Translations under genes and position numbers: made by a program
Shown: piece after piece, positions 16,533-26,500 of the stretch
How the letters are laid out: every line of letters begins with the position of its first letter
How positions within the stretch are numbered: the first letter of the stretch is position 1
DNA from: JAHEME01 sp034435035
Lineage (GTDB): Bacteria > Chloroflexota > Anaerolineae > Aggregatilineales > UBA3940
DNA: 64,000 nt
Assembly: GCA_034435035.1 (NCBI GenBank)
Contig: DAOTXW010000101.1
Span: 53,837-117,836, forward strand
Reading direction: 5' to 3'
The notes under the pieces: generated by a model
Databases searched by the model: none
Told to the model about the DNA's origin: nothing
Seen by the model: only the letters and a program-made list of their open reading frames with translations

Positions 16533-17444
16533 CTACTCCTGGCGTCGGGTGATGAGCAGCACCCAGTCACCCTGCTCACGTCGGTCGCGCTCGACCAGAC
16601 CGATGCTGGCCAGGACGGCTGCCACGTCATCGGCTTGCTCACGCAGGATGCCCGAAAAGACAAAAGCCCCCCCGGGCCGGATGAGGTGTTGCAGGCCCTG
16701 GCTTGCCAGTTCTCTGATGATGTTGGCTGTAATATTGGCCATGCCCAGATCGAACCGGCGCGGGCTGCTGAGCAGTCCTTCCAGCGAGCCATGCTGGGCC
16801 ACCACGCGGTTTGCCACCCCGTTGCGCCTGGCGTTATCCTGCGTCATCCGCACAGCGACTTCGTCGATATCGCGGGCGATGATACGCCGGGCGCCCAGCT
16901 TGGCAGCGGCGATCGCCAGAATCCCGGATCCCGTGCCCAGGTCGAGCATCAGGGTATCCGGGCGCACCAGCCACTCACATGCCTGCAGGCAAAGCTGGGT
17001 GGTGGGGTGTGTCCCGGTGCCGAACGCCATGCCGGGGTCCAGCTCGATGACGATATCCTCCGGCCCGGCTTGCACTTCCAGCCAGGCAGGCTTGATCAGC
17101 AGCCGGCTCCCCACGCGGATCGGGTGATAATGCTGCTTCCAGGCTTCTGCCCAGTCTTCTTCACGTACGGTGCGGAAGCTCGGAGGCGGGATGTGCGGGT
17201 CGATCCGGCTGAGGTAATACAGCGCCTCCTCGATCTGGCGGCGCTTCGCATCCACTTCTGCATCGATGGGAATGTAGGCGCGGACTACCAGATGATCCTG
17301 GGGCACGGGTTCGTCTTCCCATGCATCGCTGGGAAAGCGGTTCTCAATGGCAACGCCCTGATGCGCGTAGCGCCGCAGCACATCGGCGGCTGCTTCGGCA
17401 CCTTCGCCAGTGACTTCCAGCCAGATCTCCAGCCAGTCGGCCAT
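16533..17444 (-). CDS. prmA: Ribosomal protein L11 methyltransferase
   Basis: The 303-residue product has an N-terminal substrate-recognition domain (~1-110) and a class I SAM methyltransferase domain with LDLGTGSGILAIAAAKLG near residue 160. AFGTGTHPTTQLCL just before it is a PrmA hallmark. It methylates ribosomal protein L11. The dnaJ-prmA neighbourhood matches Firmicutes (hrcA-grpE-dnaK-dnaJ-prmA), though one membrane-protein gene is inserted here between dnaJ and prmA. Gaps of 10 and 3 bases to its neighbours indicate an operon. Confidence 0.94.
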   Translation of the reverse strand: MADWLEIWLEVTGEGAEAAADVLRRYAHQGVAIENRFPSDAWEDEPVPQDHLVVRAYIPIDAEVDAKRRQIEEALYYLSRIDPHIPPPSFRTVREEDWAEAWKQHYHPIRVGSRLLIKPAWLEVQAGPEDIVIELDPGMAFGTGTHPTTQLCLQACEWLVRPDTLMLDLGTGSGILAIAAAKLGARRIIARDIDEVAVRMTQDNARRNGVANRVVAQHGSLEGLLSSPRRFDLGMANITANIIRELASQGLQHLIRPGGAFVFSGILREQADDVAAVLASIGLVERDRREQGDWVLLITRRQE

Positions 17445-17454
17445 GGGACTCCCG

Positions 17455-18345
17455 TTACAGAGCCAGCACGCCCATACGGATCAGGATCACAATCCACAGC
17501 CCGATCACGGCGGCGGACATCTCAAGGGGCGAGCGCAGCAGTGTCGCCAGCGCGCCAGACCAGGCATGCAGCAGCACATAAGGGGACAGACAGGGCGAGG
17601 CAGCCATCGCGTACTCAAGGCGCCGCTGCCGGATGGCCGCCGCCAGGAGCGCCAACCCCACCGGGATCGAGGCTGGCCAGAAGCTCGCGTTCCACCACAG
17701 CCCCAGGGCAGCACGGAAGGTAAGCGGCCACAGTCCAAAGATGACGAACGACAGGGCGGTGAGGGTGGTCAGTGGCCAGAAGACCCGCACGACCTCCCGG
17801 AACCCGCCGGTGCGCCAGGCTTCGACTAACCAGAAAACCGCAACCGCCATTCCGATCTGCGGCTTGATGACCACCAGCAGCAGCCCGATCTGCGGTGGCA
17901 GCAGCAGCCCCAGCAAAGCCAGCCAGTCGATGTTAGCGTTGATCAGGGAGTGCAGCACGGGCGGCGAGATGAGAAACAGCCCCAGTACCAGCGGCCGAGC
18001 GCCCATCCGGTAGGCGAACAGGGTAAACCCGGCCAGACTGACAAGCAGGAATGCAGCCCGGCCTACCGTGGGCGGCAGGAGCGCGAATGGCAGGATGGGG
18101 ATCAGCGCCCATGGTGGATTCTGGAAATCGACAGTGTACGGCGTGCGCAGCGCAAAGACCTCATGGGCAGCAGGCCGGAATGAGTGATACCAGTCGATGC
18201 CGGTGCTTTCGTCCAGCAGGGCTGAGAGCGCTGCGGTCAGCCCGACAAACAGCAGAACCCCCAGCGCCCAGGCCACCCGGCGTCGATGCTGGCTGGCCCC
18301 AGACCCGGCAGCGAGGGGGGCGGTCTCACTCGCGGGTGTCTCCAT
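17455..18345 (-). CDS. Polytopic membrane protein, GT87/DUF2029 mannosyltransferase-like
   Basis: The 296-residue product is strongly hydrophobic, with about eight predicted membrane helices. A GIDWYHSFRPA segment follows the first helix, then PYTVDFQNPPWALIP. This D..YY...PY..NPP pattern is typical of GT-C polyprenyl-phosphate-dependent mannosyltransferases of the GT87/DUF2029 type. The protein is shorter than many members (~400 residues), so it may be a minimal or divergent form. It starts four bases after dnaJ, within the CIRCE-controlled operon. Confidence 0.65.
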   Translation of the reverse strand: METPASETAPLAAGSGASQHRRRVAWALGVLLFVGLTAALSALLDESTGIDWYHSFRPAAHEVFALRTPYTVDFQNPPWALIPILPFALLPPTVGRAAFLLVSLAGFTLFAYRMGARPLVLGLFLISPPVLHSLINANIDWLALLGLLLPPQIGLLLVVIKPQIGMAVAVFWLVEAWRTGGFREVVRVFWPLTTLTALSFVIFGLWPLTFRAALGLWWNASFWPASIPVGLALLAAAIRQRRLEYAMAASPCLSPYVLLHAWSGALATLLRSPLEMSAAVIGLWIVILIRMGVLAL

Positions 18346-18349
18346 ACCG

Positions 18350-19513
18350 CTATTCGCCGCCCAGCCAGTCTAGCACGCGCTCGAAGAAGCCCTTCTCCTG
18401 CGCCGGCGGGATGACCGCCTCGCCCAGCGAGGTGCCCAGCTGTTCAAACAGGGCGCGCTGCTCGGGTGTCAGGCGGGTGGGGATGGCGACTTCAACCATG
18501 ATCTGCATGTCGCCGTAGCCGCCGTGCGTGCCATCGCGCCGCAGCCGCGGCACCCCCTTCTTCTTCATGATGAAGACCTCGCCGGACTGCGTGCCGGGCG
18601 GGATCTGCAGTTCTTCATCAACCTCCCCCTGCGGTGTCAGCACTGGCACGGTCAGAGCATGGCCCAGCGCTGCCTGGGCGACGTTGATACGGAGCTTGAT
18701 GAACAGGTCATCGCCGCGGCGGCGGAAGTACTGGTGTGGCCGCACCGAGATGATGATGAACAGGTGGCCCGGCGGCCCGCCGCGCAGACCCGGCTCCCCT
18801 TCATCGCTGATGCGAATCTGGGTTCCCTGATCGACCCCGGCGGGGATGTTCACGACCAGCCGGCGCATCCGCCGCACCTGACCGCGCCCTTTGCACTCAC
18901 GGCATGGGGTAACGACGACTTCGCCGCGCCCCTCACAGCTCGGGCAACTGGTGATGTTAACCATCTGGCCCAGGAAGGTCTGGCGCACATTCCGCACCTC
19001 GCCGGAGCCGCCGCAGGTCTGGCAGCGGGAGGGCGAAGTGCCCGGCTCAGCCCGCGATCCGTTGCACACCGGGCAGGTCTCGGTGCGTTCGAATTCGATC
19101 TCGCGCTCGGTGCCGAAGATCGCTTCTTCAAAGTCGATGGTTAGCCGGTACTGTAGATCCTGACCGCGCCGCGGTGCAGCCTGCCGAGTGCGCGTGGAGC
19201 GGAATCCCCCGCCGAACAGCTCATCAAAAATGTCAGCGACTTCGGTGAAGCCGCCGAATCCGCTGAACGGATCGACTCCTGCGCCTCCGTTGACCGCGGC
19301 ATGCCCGTACCGGTCGTAAGCCGCCCGCTTCTGAGGATCGCTGAGGACCTCGTAGGCCTCGTTAACTTCCTTGATCAACTGCTCGGCGCCGGGATCGGGG
19401 TTGATATCCGGATGCGTTTCGCGCGCCCGGCGGCGGTAGGCCTTTTTGATCTCATCCTGCGTGGCGTTGCGGTTGATCCCCAACACCTCGTAGTAATCAC
19501 GCTTGCTTGCCAT
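18350..19513 (-). CDS. dnaJ: Chaperone protein DnaJ
   Basis: The 387-residue type I DnaJ has a J domain with HPD near residue 36 (ETHPDINPD), a G/F region (GGFTEVADIFDELFGGG), a zinc domain with four Cys pairs (CPVC, CQTC, CPSC, CREC) and a C-terminal substrate-binding domain. It stimulates DnaK ATPase activity and delivers unfolded proteins. ATG 19513 begins the J domain; an upstream extension is not supported. A strong hairpin and a possible own promoter lie between dnaK and dnaJ. Confidence 0.96.
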   Translation of the reverse strand: MASKRDYYEVLGINRNATQDEIKKAYRRRARETHPDINPDPGAEQLIKEVNEAYEVLSDPQKRAAYDRYGHAAVNGGAGVDPFSGFGGFTEVADIFDELFGGGFRSTRTRQAAPRRGQDLQYRLTIDFEEAIFGTEREIEFERTETCPVCNGSRAEPGTSPSRCQTCGGSGEVRNVRQTFLGQMVNITSCPSCEGRGEVVVTPCRECKGRGQVRRMRRLVVNIPAGVDQGTQIRISDEGEPGLRGGPPGHLFIIISVRPHQYFRRRGDDLFIKLRINVAQAALGHALTVPVLTPQGEVDEELQIPPGTQSGEVFIMKKKGVPRLRRDGTHGGYGDMQIMVEVAIPTRLTPEQRALFEQLGTSLGEAVIPPAQEKGFFERVLDWLGGE

Positions 19514-19617
19514 GCCTGTTGCATCCAGTGAAACAGTGGGATAAGCCCGATAACTCACGCATTCGCTTCGCCCGCAGGCTCTGATTGTACAGGCAGGCCT
19601 TTGCAGATACGAATCAC

Positions 19618-19652
19618 AGCCCGGGCCGTCGCTGTCCGGCGCGGCCCGGGCT
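19618..19652 (-). terminator. Hairpin between dnaK and dnaJ
   Basis: AGCCCGGGCCG (19618-19628) pairs perfectly with CGGCCCGGGCT (19642-19652). No U-tract follows on the minus strand, so partial termination or RNA processing is more likely than full stop. A TACAAT -10 (complement 19584-19589) just downstream could restart transcription for dnaJ. Confidence 0.5.
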
Positions 19653-19673
19653 GCCCGGCATCAATTCTCCGGC

Positions 19674-21551
19674 CTACTCGACCACTTCGCCTTCGACCAC
19701 ATCACCGCCGGGCTGCGCCTGGGCGTCACCCCCGGCGGCCTGGGCCTCACCCTGCCCGTACATCGCCTCGCCGATAGCCATAGTCTCACGGACCAGCTCC
19801 TCAGCCTTGCGCTGGATATCATCCACATTCCCCGACTCGATGGTCTTGCGCGTCTCTTCCACCAGCCTCTTGATGCGTTCGCGGGTTTCCTCCGGCACCT
19901 TGTCCCCGTGATCGTGGAGGGCCTTCTCGGCTGTGTAGATGGCAGTGTCCGCCATATTGCGGACCTCCTGCTGCGCCTTGCGTTTCTGATCCTCCGCAGC
20001 GTTCCTCTCCGCCTCCTTGATCATCCGGTCGATCTCGGCTTCTGACAGGCCGCTCGACGGCTGAATAGTGATGTGCTGTGCACGGCCGGTCGCCTTGTCC
20101 GTCGCCTTGACGTTCAGGATGCCGTTGGCGTCGATGTCAAACGTCACCTCGATCTGCGGGACTCCGCGCGGCGCCGGCGGGATGCCGTCGAGGATAAAGC
20201 GGCCCAGGCTCTTGTTGTCGCCGGCCATGGGGCGCTCGCCCTGCACCACGTGGACCTCGACCTGCGTCTGCCCGTCCGAAGCGGTGCTGAAGATCTGGCT
20301 CTTGCTCACCGGAATCGTGGTGTTGCGCTCGATGAGTGGAGTCGCTACCCCGCCCAGCGTTTCCACACTCAGGGTAAGCGGCGTGACATCCAGCAGCAGG
20401 ATATCCTTGACTTCTCCACCGAGCACGCCGGCCTGGATGGCTGCGCCAAGTGCCACTACCTCGTCGGGATTCACCCCCTTGTGCGGCTCCTTGCCGAAGA
20501 ACTCGCGGACGGCCCGCTGAACGGCCGGCATACGAGTCATGCCGCCTACCAGCACCACCTCGTCTATGTTATCCTTGGTCAGACCCGCATCCTTGAGAGC
20601 CTGCCTCATCGGCTCGATCGTGCGCTGGATCAGGTCATCCACCAGCTGCTCCAGACGAGCTCGGGTCAGGGTCATCTGCAGATGCTTGGGCCCGGATGCG
20701 TCAGCCGTCACATACGGCAGGTTGATCTCTGTCTCGTGTTTGGTGGAGAGCTCCTTCTTGGCGTTCTCCGCGGCCTCTTTGAGGCGCTGCAGGGCCGGTT
20801 TGTCGTTGCGCAGGTCGATCCCCTGCTCGCGCAGAAACTCGTCGGCGATCCAGTCGATGATCCGCTGATCGAAGTCATCGCCACCCAGGAACGTGTCCCC
20901 GTTGGTGGACTTCACCTCAAAGACCCCGTCCCCCACCTCCAGGATGCTGATATCGTAGGTGCCGCCGCCCAGATCATAGACGGCGATCGTCTCATCCGTC
21001 TTCTTGTCCAGGCCGTAGGCCAGCGCCGAGGCTGTCGGCTCGTTGATGATGCGCAGCACATCCAAACCGGCGATCTTACCGGCATCCTTGGTCGCCTGAC
21101 GCTGGCTGTCGTTGAAGTAAGCCGGCACGGTGATGACCGCCTGCGTGACCGGCTGACCCAGGTAGGATTCGGCGTCCGCCCTGATCTTCTGCAGGATCAT
21201 GGCCGAAACCTCCGGCGGCGAGTATTCTTTGCCGCCCGACCCCACCCGCAGGTCCCCGTTGGGCGCCTTGCTCACCCGGTAGGGGATATGCTGGAGCGCC
21301 TTCTTCACCTCGGGGTCATCGAACTTGCGACCCATGAAGCGCTTGACTGAGAAGATGGTGTTCTCGCTGTTGATCACGGCCTGCCGGCGTGCCACCTGCC
21401 CAACCAGCAGCTGCCCATTCTTGTCAAACGCTACCACCGAGGGGAACAGCCGCCCCCCTTCCGCGGATGGAATGATGGTGGGCTCGCCGCCCTCCATCAC
21501 CGCCGCGACTGAATTAGTTGTTCCCAGATCAATGCCAATGATCTTGCCCAT
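19674..21551 (-). CDS. dnaK: Chaperone protein DnaK (Hsp70)
   Basis: The 625-residue product is full length. The nucleotide-binding domain starts IIGIDLGTTNS and contains AVYDLGGGTYDISIL near residue 170 and LVGGMTRMPAVQ near 315. The linker DILLLDVTPL leads into the substrate-binding domain, followed by a lid and a disordered Gly/Gln/Glu tail ending EGEVVE. It is the central ATP-driven folding chaperone, working with GrpE and DnaJ encoded beside it. It lies 55 bases after grpE under HrcA/CIRCE control. Confidence 0.98.
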   Translation of the reverse strand: MGKIIGIDLGTTNSVAAVMEGGEPTIIPSAEGGRLFPSVVAFDKNGQLLVGQVARRQAVINSENTIFSVKRFMGRKFDDPEVKKALQHIPYRVSKAPNGDLRVGSGGKEYSPPEVSAMILQKIRADAESYLGQPVTQAVITVPAYFNDSQRQATKDAGKIAGLDVLRIINEPTASALAYGLDKKTDETIAVYDLGGGTYDISILEVGDGVFEVKSTNGDTFLGGDDFDQRIIDWIADEFLREQGIDLRNDKPALQRLKEAAENAKKELSTKHETEINLPYVTADASGPKHLQMTLTRARLEQLVDDLIQRTIEPMRQALKDAGLTKDNIDEVVLVGGMTRMPAVQRAVREFFGKEPHKGVNPDEVVALGAAIQAGVLGGEVKDILLLDVTPLTLSVETLGGVATPLIERNTTIPVSKSQIFSTASDGQTQVEVHVVQGERPMAGDNKSLGRFILDGIPPAPRGVPQIEVTFDIDANGILNVKATDKATGRAQHITIQPSSGLSEAEIDRMIKEAERNAAEDQKRKAQQEVRNMADTAIYTAEKALHDHGDKVPEETRERIKRLVEETRKTIESGNVDDIQRKAEELVRETMAIGEAMYGQGEAQAAGGDAQAQPGGDVVEGEVVE

Positions 21552-21606
21552 GATTTGTCAATTGCTCCCTTACGTAGCGATCTTTACAGGAAAAGACCTG
21601 TCAGTT

Positions 21607-22158
21607 TCAGCTGGCTACCCGCACCAGGGCAGGGCGCAGCACCCGATCATCCAGCCGGTATCCCTTGCGCAGTACCGCGATCACCTGGCCCGGCTCATGG
21701 TTGTCACTGGTCTCGTGGGTGACAGCCTCATGCACCTCGGGATCGAAGGCCGTGCCCTCGGCGGCGACCTCCTGCAGGCCAAGCTGCTCGAGCTGCCCGT
21801 GCAGTTTGCGATGGATCAGGCGGATGCCGTTTGCCCATTCCTCGTACTGCGCAGGCTCGGCAGGCAGGTTGTCAAAGGCCCGGTCGAAGTCGTCCAGCAC
21901 CGGCAGCAGCGCGATCAGCAGATCAGCGTTCAGAGTGGCCTGCCACTGGGCACGCTCGCGCTCGGTGCGTTTGCGGTAATTTGCCAGTTCGGCCAGCGCT
22001 CGCTGCCAGCCCTCCAGGTACTCGGCAGCTTTTGCTGCAAGGTCCTCGCCTGCTTCCGCGGGGGCGGGCAGCTCAGGTGTTGCCTCGGCGGCCGTCTCTG
22101 CCGGCGGGCTGTCTGGCTCATGAGCCTGCTTGTCGTGCTTGGCGCCCTTCTTGGTCAA
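21607..22158 (-). CDS. grpE: Nucleotide exchange factor GrpE
   Basis: The 183-residue product has an acidic, Pro/Ala-rich N-terminus (to ~45), a long coiled coil (AEYLEGWQRALAELANYRKR) and a C-terminal beta domain with FDPEVHEAV and VLRKGYRL, the GrpE signature. It releases ADP from DnaK. The start is TTG at 22158, with GAGG about nine bases upstream. It is the second gene of the hrcA operon, 83 bases after hrcA. Confidence 0.95.
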   Translation of the reverse strand: MTKKGAKHDKQAHEPDSPPAETAAEATPELPAPAEAGEDLAAKAAEYLEGWQRALAELANYRKRTERERAQWQATLNADLLIALLPVLDDFDRAFDNLPAEPAQYEEWANGIRLIHRKLHGQLEQLGLQEVAAEGTAFDPEVHEAVTHETSDNHEPGQVIAVLRKGYRLDDRVLRPALVRVAS

Positions 22159-22241
22159 TGCGTCTTACCTCACTGATTCTTCAACAAACTGCCCGGATTC
22201 TACCGGGTATCTATAAGAACTCTATTAGAGCTGCCGGCCGG

Positions 22242-23348
22242 CTACTCGGCTCGCTCGCCTTCCCCATAGATATCGATCAGCATGTCGCTCATCAGCCCGG
22301 CAACATAGCGCACCGCCGATACGGCCCGGCCGTAATGCAGGCGCGTAGGGCCCAGGACGCCCAGCATCCCGGTGGCCTGGCCCCGCACGCCGTAACGGGA
22401 CAGGATCATGCTGATATGGCTGAGCTCCTCCCAGCGCCCCTCGCCGCCGATCACGACCTGGACGCCGGTCTCGCTGGGCAGCAGGGCTTCGGCCAGCACC
22501 TCTTCCAGCAGGCTCTGTTCTTCCAGCAGGTGCAGGGTCTGCCGCGCCCCCGGCAGATCGACCTCGGCCATCGTCCGGGTCAGCTCTTCGCGCTCGTGCG
22601 CGTCGCTGATCTCCAGCCGCTCGATCAGGTAGGCGGGATCGAGGATATTCACCAGCCCATCATAATAGGTAGCGCGGTGACGCTTGTCGGCCCGCTCCAG
22701 TACCTCAGCCGCCAGCCCCATGATCTCCGCTTCCAGGGTGGGCTGATGAGCGGCGCGGGCGCTGATCTCGGGCGCGGCCATCCCCACGCACAGGCGGTTG
22801 ATCTGCGCGGCAACCTGGCTCAGCGCTTCCTGCTCAACGGGTTCGGCCAGAGTCAGCATCTGCTGCCGTACATCACCCCCCTCCAGCACCAGGATCATCA
22901 AAACCAGGCGCCCCTGGGTGCTGATCAGCTCCAGGTGTTTCAGCCGTGAGTGCGCCATCATTGGCGATGTGATCACCGAGGCAGTCATCGTGGTGCGGGC
23001 CAGCACTGACGCTGCCAGCCGCAGCCACTGCTCGACATCATACCAGGTCTGGTGAAACTGGTGGCGGATGCGCCGCTGCTCGGCAGGCGACAGCTCGGTC
23101 TCGCCGATCAGCTTTTGGACGAAGTACCGGTAGCCCGCCTCAGTCGGCACGCGCCCGGCAGAAGTATGCGGCGATGCCAGCAGCCCCGCTTCCTCCAGAG
23201 CAGCCATATCGTTGCGAACAGTGGCTGTACTGACACTCAGCCCGTACTGCTCGACAAGGAGCTTGGAGCTGATCGGGGTGGGGGTATTCACATACTCGCG
23301 CACGATCAGACCAAGCAGGTATTCCTGACGTTTAGTAAGTTCGGTCAA
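22242..23348 (-). CDS. hrcA: Heat-inducible transcription repressor HrcA
   Basis: The 368-residue repressor has an N-terminal winged-helix domain (TELTKRQEYLLGLIVREYV, then SVSTATVRNDMAALEE) followed by a GAF-like regulatory domain. It binds CIRCE, found 18 bases upstream of its own start, so it should autoregulate the whole operon; GroE-type chaperones normally assist its folding. The start codon is TTG with GGGAGGGG upstream. No groESL is in the window. Confidence 0.96.
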   Translation of the reverse strand: MTELTKRQEYLLGLIVREYVNTPTPISSKLLVEQYGLSVSTATVRNDMAALEEAGLLASPHTSAGRVPTEAGYRYFVQKLIGETELSPAEQRRIRHQFHQTWYDVEQWLRLAASVLARTTMTASVITSPMMAHSRLKHLELISTQGRLVLMILVLEGGDVRQQMLTLAEPVEQEALSQVAAQINRLCVGMAAPEISARAAHQPTLEAEIMGLAAEVLERADKRHRATYYDGLVNILDPAYLIERLEISDAHEREELTRTMAEVDLPGARQTLHLLEEQSLLEEVLAEALLPSETGVQVVIGGEGRWEELSHISMILSRYGVRGQATGMLGVLGPTRLHYGRAVSAVRYVAGLMSDMLIDIYGEGERAE

Positions 23349-23366
23349 GCTGCGATCCCCTCCCGG

Positions 23367-23393
23367 TTAGCACTCATTGCTACAGAGTGCTAA
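23367..23393. promoter_or_regulatory. CIRCE operator (HrcA binding site)
   Basis: TTAGCACTC, nine bases, GAGTGCTAA: a perfect match to the CIRCE consensus, placed between the hrcA promoter and the hrcA start. Confidence 0.97.
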
Positions 23394-23406
23394 CATGCTG
23401 GGATTC

Positions 23407-23435
23407 ATCATACCATGCGGCACCAACTGCTGCAA
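23407..23435 (-). promoter_or_regulatory. Promoter of the hrcA operon
   Basis: On the minus strand TTGCAG (23430-23435) and TATGAT (23407-23412) are 17 bases apart. CIRCE starts 13 bases downstream of the -10 box, so HrcA would block initiation or early elongation. Confidence 0.7.
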
Positions 23436-23538
23436 ATGTGCCTGCGTAGCGCGCGATTCCTGCTCATGGTACAATCCTGCTGGCCGTGTGGCCCGTCCGT
23501 CCGCCCGGAGTCAGGTGTAGAATTAGTAAGGGTCTCCC

Positions 23539-26500
23539 ATGAGTGCTGTGACCGCCGCAACTCCCGCCCGCGAATTGATCGTACGCCGCCTCCGCGCCCG
23601 CCGCCAGGCTGACCAGGTTAGCCGGGTACTGCTGGCGCTGGTGCTCACGGTAACGACTGCTGTCTACCTGGTAGTGCCTTTCCTGGCCGTCACCTGGCTC
23701 CAGACCCCGTTCCCTGGCGTGCTGCTGGAAGTGCCGCGCCATGTGAACGGAACCCAATCGGCCGTCGGCAATGTTTGGACGGGCCGCGATGCCGGTCTGC
23801 AGGACCTGGATGAGATCGTTGCGGTAGATGGCGTGCCCGTTGAGTCTGCCCGGGCTGTCTATCGGCTGCTGCGCGATCGCGAAGCAGGTGAGGTGGTGTC
23901 ACTGAGCGTTCTTGCCCGGGATGGGGCCACGCGCACGGTGGATGTTGCGCTGATGCGCATGCCTCTCTCAGATGTCGCCACCCTGTTTGTGGTGCCCTAT
24001 ATAGTCGGGCTGCTCTATCTGGTTATAGGGCTGTGGGTATACCGCAACCGGCGGGATCAGGACGTTGGACGTGCGTTCATCCTCGTCTGTGCATCGCTGG
24101 CACTGGTGCTGGCATCGATCTTCGATATCTGGACGACCCATGTGCTGGTCAGGCTGTGGCTGGCTGCTATCCCCTTCACGGCGGGTGCCATCCTGGTATT
24201 TGCGTTCGTCTTCCCTGCTGAGGCCCCCGTTGTCACGGCCCGCCCGATTCTGCGCTGGGCGCCCCTCGGGGTAGCCGCGATCGCAATCGTGTGGTCGCAG
24301 ATCCAGCTCAGTGGCAGTCACGCGGCCAAGATGCAGGCCTGGGATACCATGTACCTGCTCGCCGGCGCCTGCATTGTGGCGTTCTTCCTCTCGCTGGCGG
24401 GGCGCGCTGTGATAGCGCCTTCGCCTGCGGTGCGTGAGCAGAGCCGCGTTGTGCTGGTCGGGGCGCTGCTCGCCTTCATCCCGTTCATCTTCTGGGTGAT
24501 CGATTGGCGCAGCATCTCCATTGTCTTTGTGCTGGCGGCGTTCGTCATCTTCCCGCTGGTGATCGCCTACAGCATCATTCAGTATAGCGTACTGGACACC
24601 GGCAGGCTGATGAGCTTTGCCACCACCTATACCCTGATGGGCACGGCGGTGGTTGTCGGTTACGGGCTGATTGTGGCCGGCATCAGCTTCCTCACCGCTG
24701 CGGCCATTGGCGAAGTTGCCAGCAGCCCGATCATGGTTGGTATCCTGGCCTTTGTGCTCGTGCTGGCGTTCCAGCCTGTACGGGCGCGCATTCAGAGTCT
24801 GATCGATTCGTTCTTCTTCCGATCACGCAGCGAATATGAGGAGCGCCTCACAGCTTTTCGCCATGATCTGACCCTGGCCGGAGGGCTGAGCGAGATCGTG
24901 CGTCTGCTCAAACAGCAGCTGCGGGAGACGCTGATGCCTACCCACACCTACGTCTTTCTGCGCGACGCTCAGAGCGCTGAGTTTGTGGCGGCAGGTGAGG
25001 GACAGCGGCCCGATACGGATATCCGCTTTGAGGCAGGCAGCGGCCTGGTTCACGCTCTCAGCACCACCCGCGACGTGATCTTCATAGAGCCCGGCCGCCC
25101 GCTGCCGCCGGAGATGCTGGAAGACAGCTCCCGGCTGGCAGTGCTGCGCACGCCGCTGATGGCGCCGCTGCAGGGCCAGGATCACCTGGCTGGCTGGGTA
25201 TCTGTTGGGCACAAACGCTCCGGCGATCCATTCACCATGCAGGACGTGCGCTTTGTGCAGGCGATCGCCGAGCAGGCTTCCCTGGCGGTTGAGCGCGCCC
25301 AGGTGATCGGCGACCTCGAGCGGCGCGTCCGCGAGCTGGATGTCCTCAGCCAGGTATCCCAGGCCGTCAACTTCACGACAGATCCCGACGTCTTGCTTGA
25401 GCTGATCTATACCCAGACCAGCAAGCTGATCGACACCACCAACTTCTACATCATCAGCCACAACCCGGCCCTGCGCTCTCTCAGTTACGCCTTCTTCCTG
25501 GAGAATGACGAGCGCAATGAGGCCCGTGAGCACATGGCATGGCCCGACACCGAAGGCCTGGAGGCCGAAGTTGTGCGCGTGGGCCGTCCCATCCGCACTT
25601 CGGATTATCTGGCTGAGTGCCAGCGCCTCAATGTACGCCCTCATGACACGCAGGCTTATGCCTGGATGGGCGTCCCGCTCAATGCCGGTTCGCGCACGCT
25701 TGGAGCGATGGTTGTCTCCAGCCGCGTGCGCGGGATTACCTTCACAGAGGATCATCTTAAGATCTTCTGGGCGATCGCCGACCAGGCTGCTACAGCGCTC
25801 GATAAAGCGCGATTGTTCACCGAGACTGAGCGCCGCGCCCGCCAGCTGGCGACCCTGAATGACATCAGCAAGGAGCTGTCGTCCACGCTTGACCTGGAGA
25901 ATCTGCTGGTGCGGATCATGCGGGCGGCGGTGGAAATCCTTGGCACGGAAGCTGGCACTCTATTTCTGATTGACGAGAACAGCCAGGAACTGGTCTTCCG
26001 TGTGGTTGAGGGAGGTGCGCAGAACCTGGTTGGCACACGGCTGCCGCCCGGCGTGGGAATCGTGGGCGAAGCGGCGGTGAGCGGCACCCCGGTGATCGTC
26101 AACAATGTGCTGCAGGATCGCCGCTGGTTCAGTGATGTCGATCGAGAGACTGAATTCCAGACGCAGTCTTTACTGGCTGTGCCGCTGCGCAGCCAGGATC
26201 AAAGTATCGGCGTCCTGGAAGTGATCAACAAGCGCGATGGTTCTGCCTTCAACGACGATGATGTCTCCCTGCTGACTACATTTGCTGCCCAGGCCTCAAT
26301 TGCCATCCAGAATGCCCGGCTGTATGAGGCGACGGATGCTGAGCTCTCGGCCCGCGTCGATGAGCTGCAGAATCTGCAGCGCATTGACCGCGAACTGAAC
26401 CGCACTCTGCGGCTGGATCGCGTGATCCAGATCACGCTGGACTGGGCGCTGCGCACAACCGGCGCCTCGGCTGGCGCAGTGCTCATGAACTCCGGAGATG

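Noticed and set aside
15306..17723. Plus-strand ORF of 805 codons
   Set aside because: It is antisense to prmA, the APH kinase and part of the GT87-like gene, all recognisable. Its translation matches no family.
20073..21350. Plus-strand ORF of 425 codons
   Set aside because: It is the reverse complement of dnaK coding sequence, an old source of false antisense genes.
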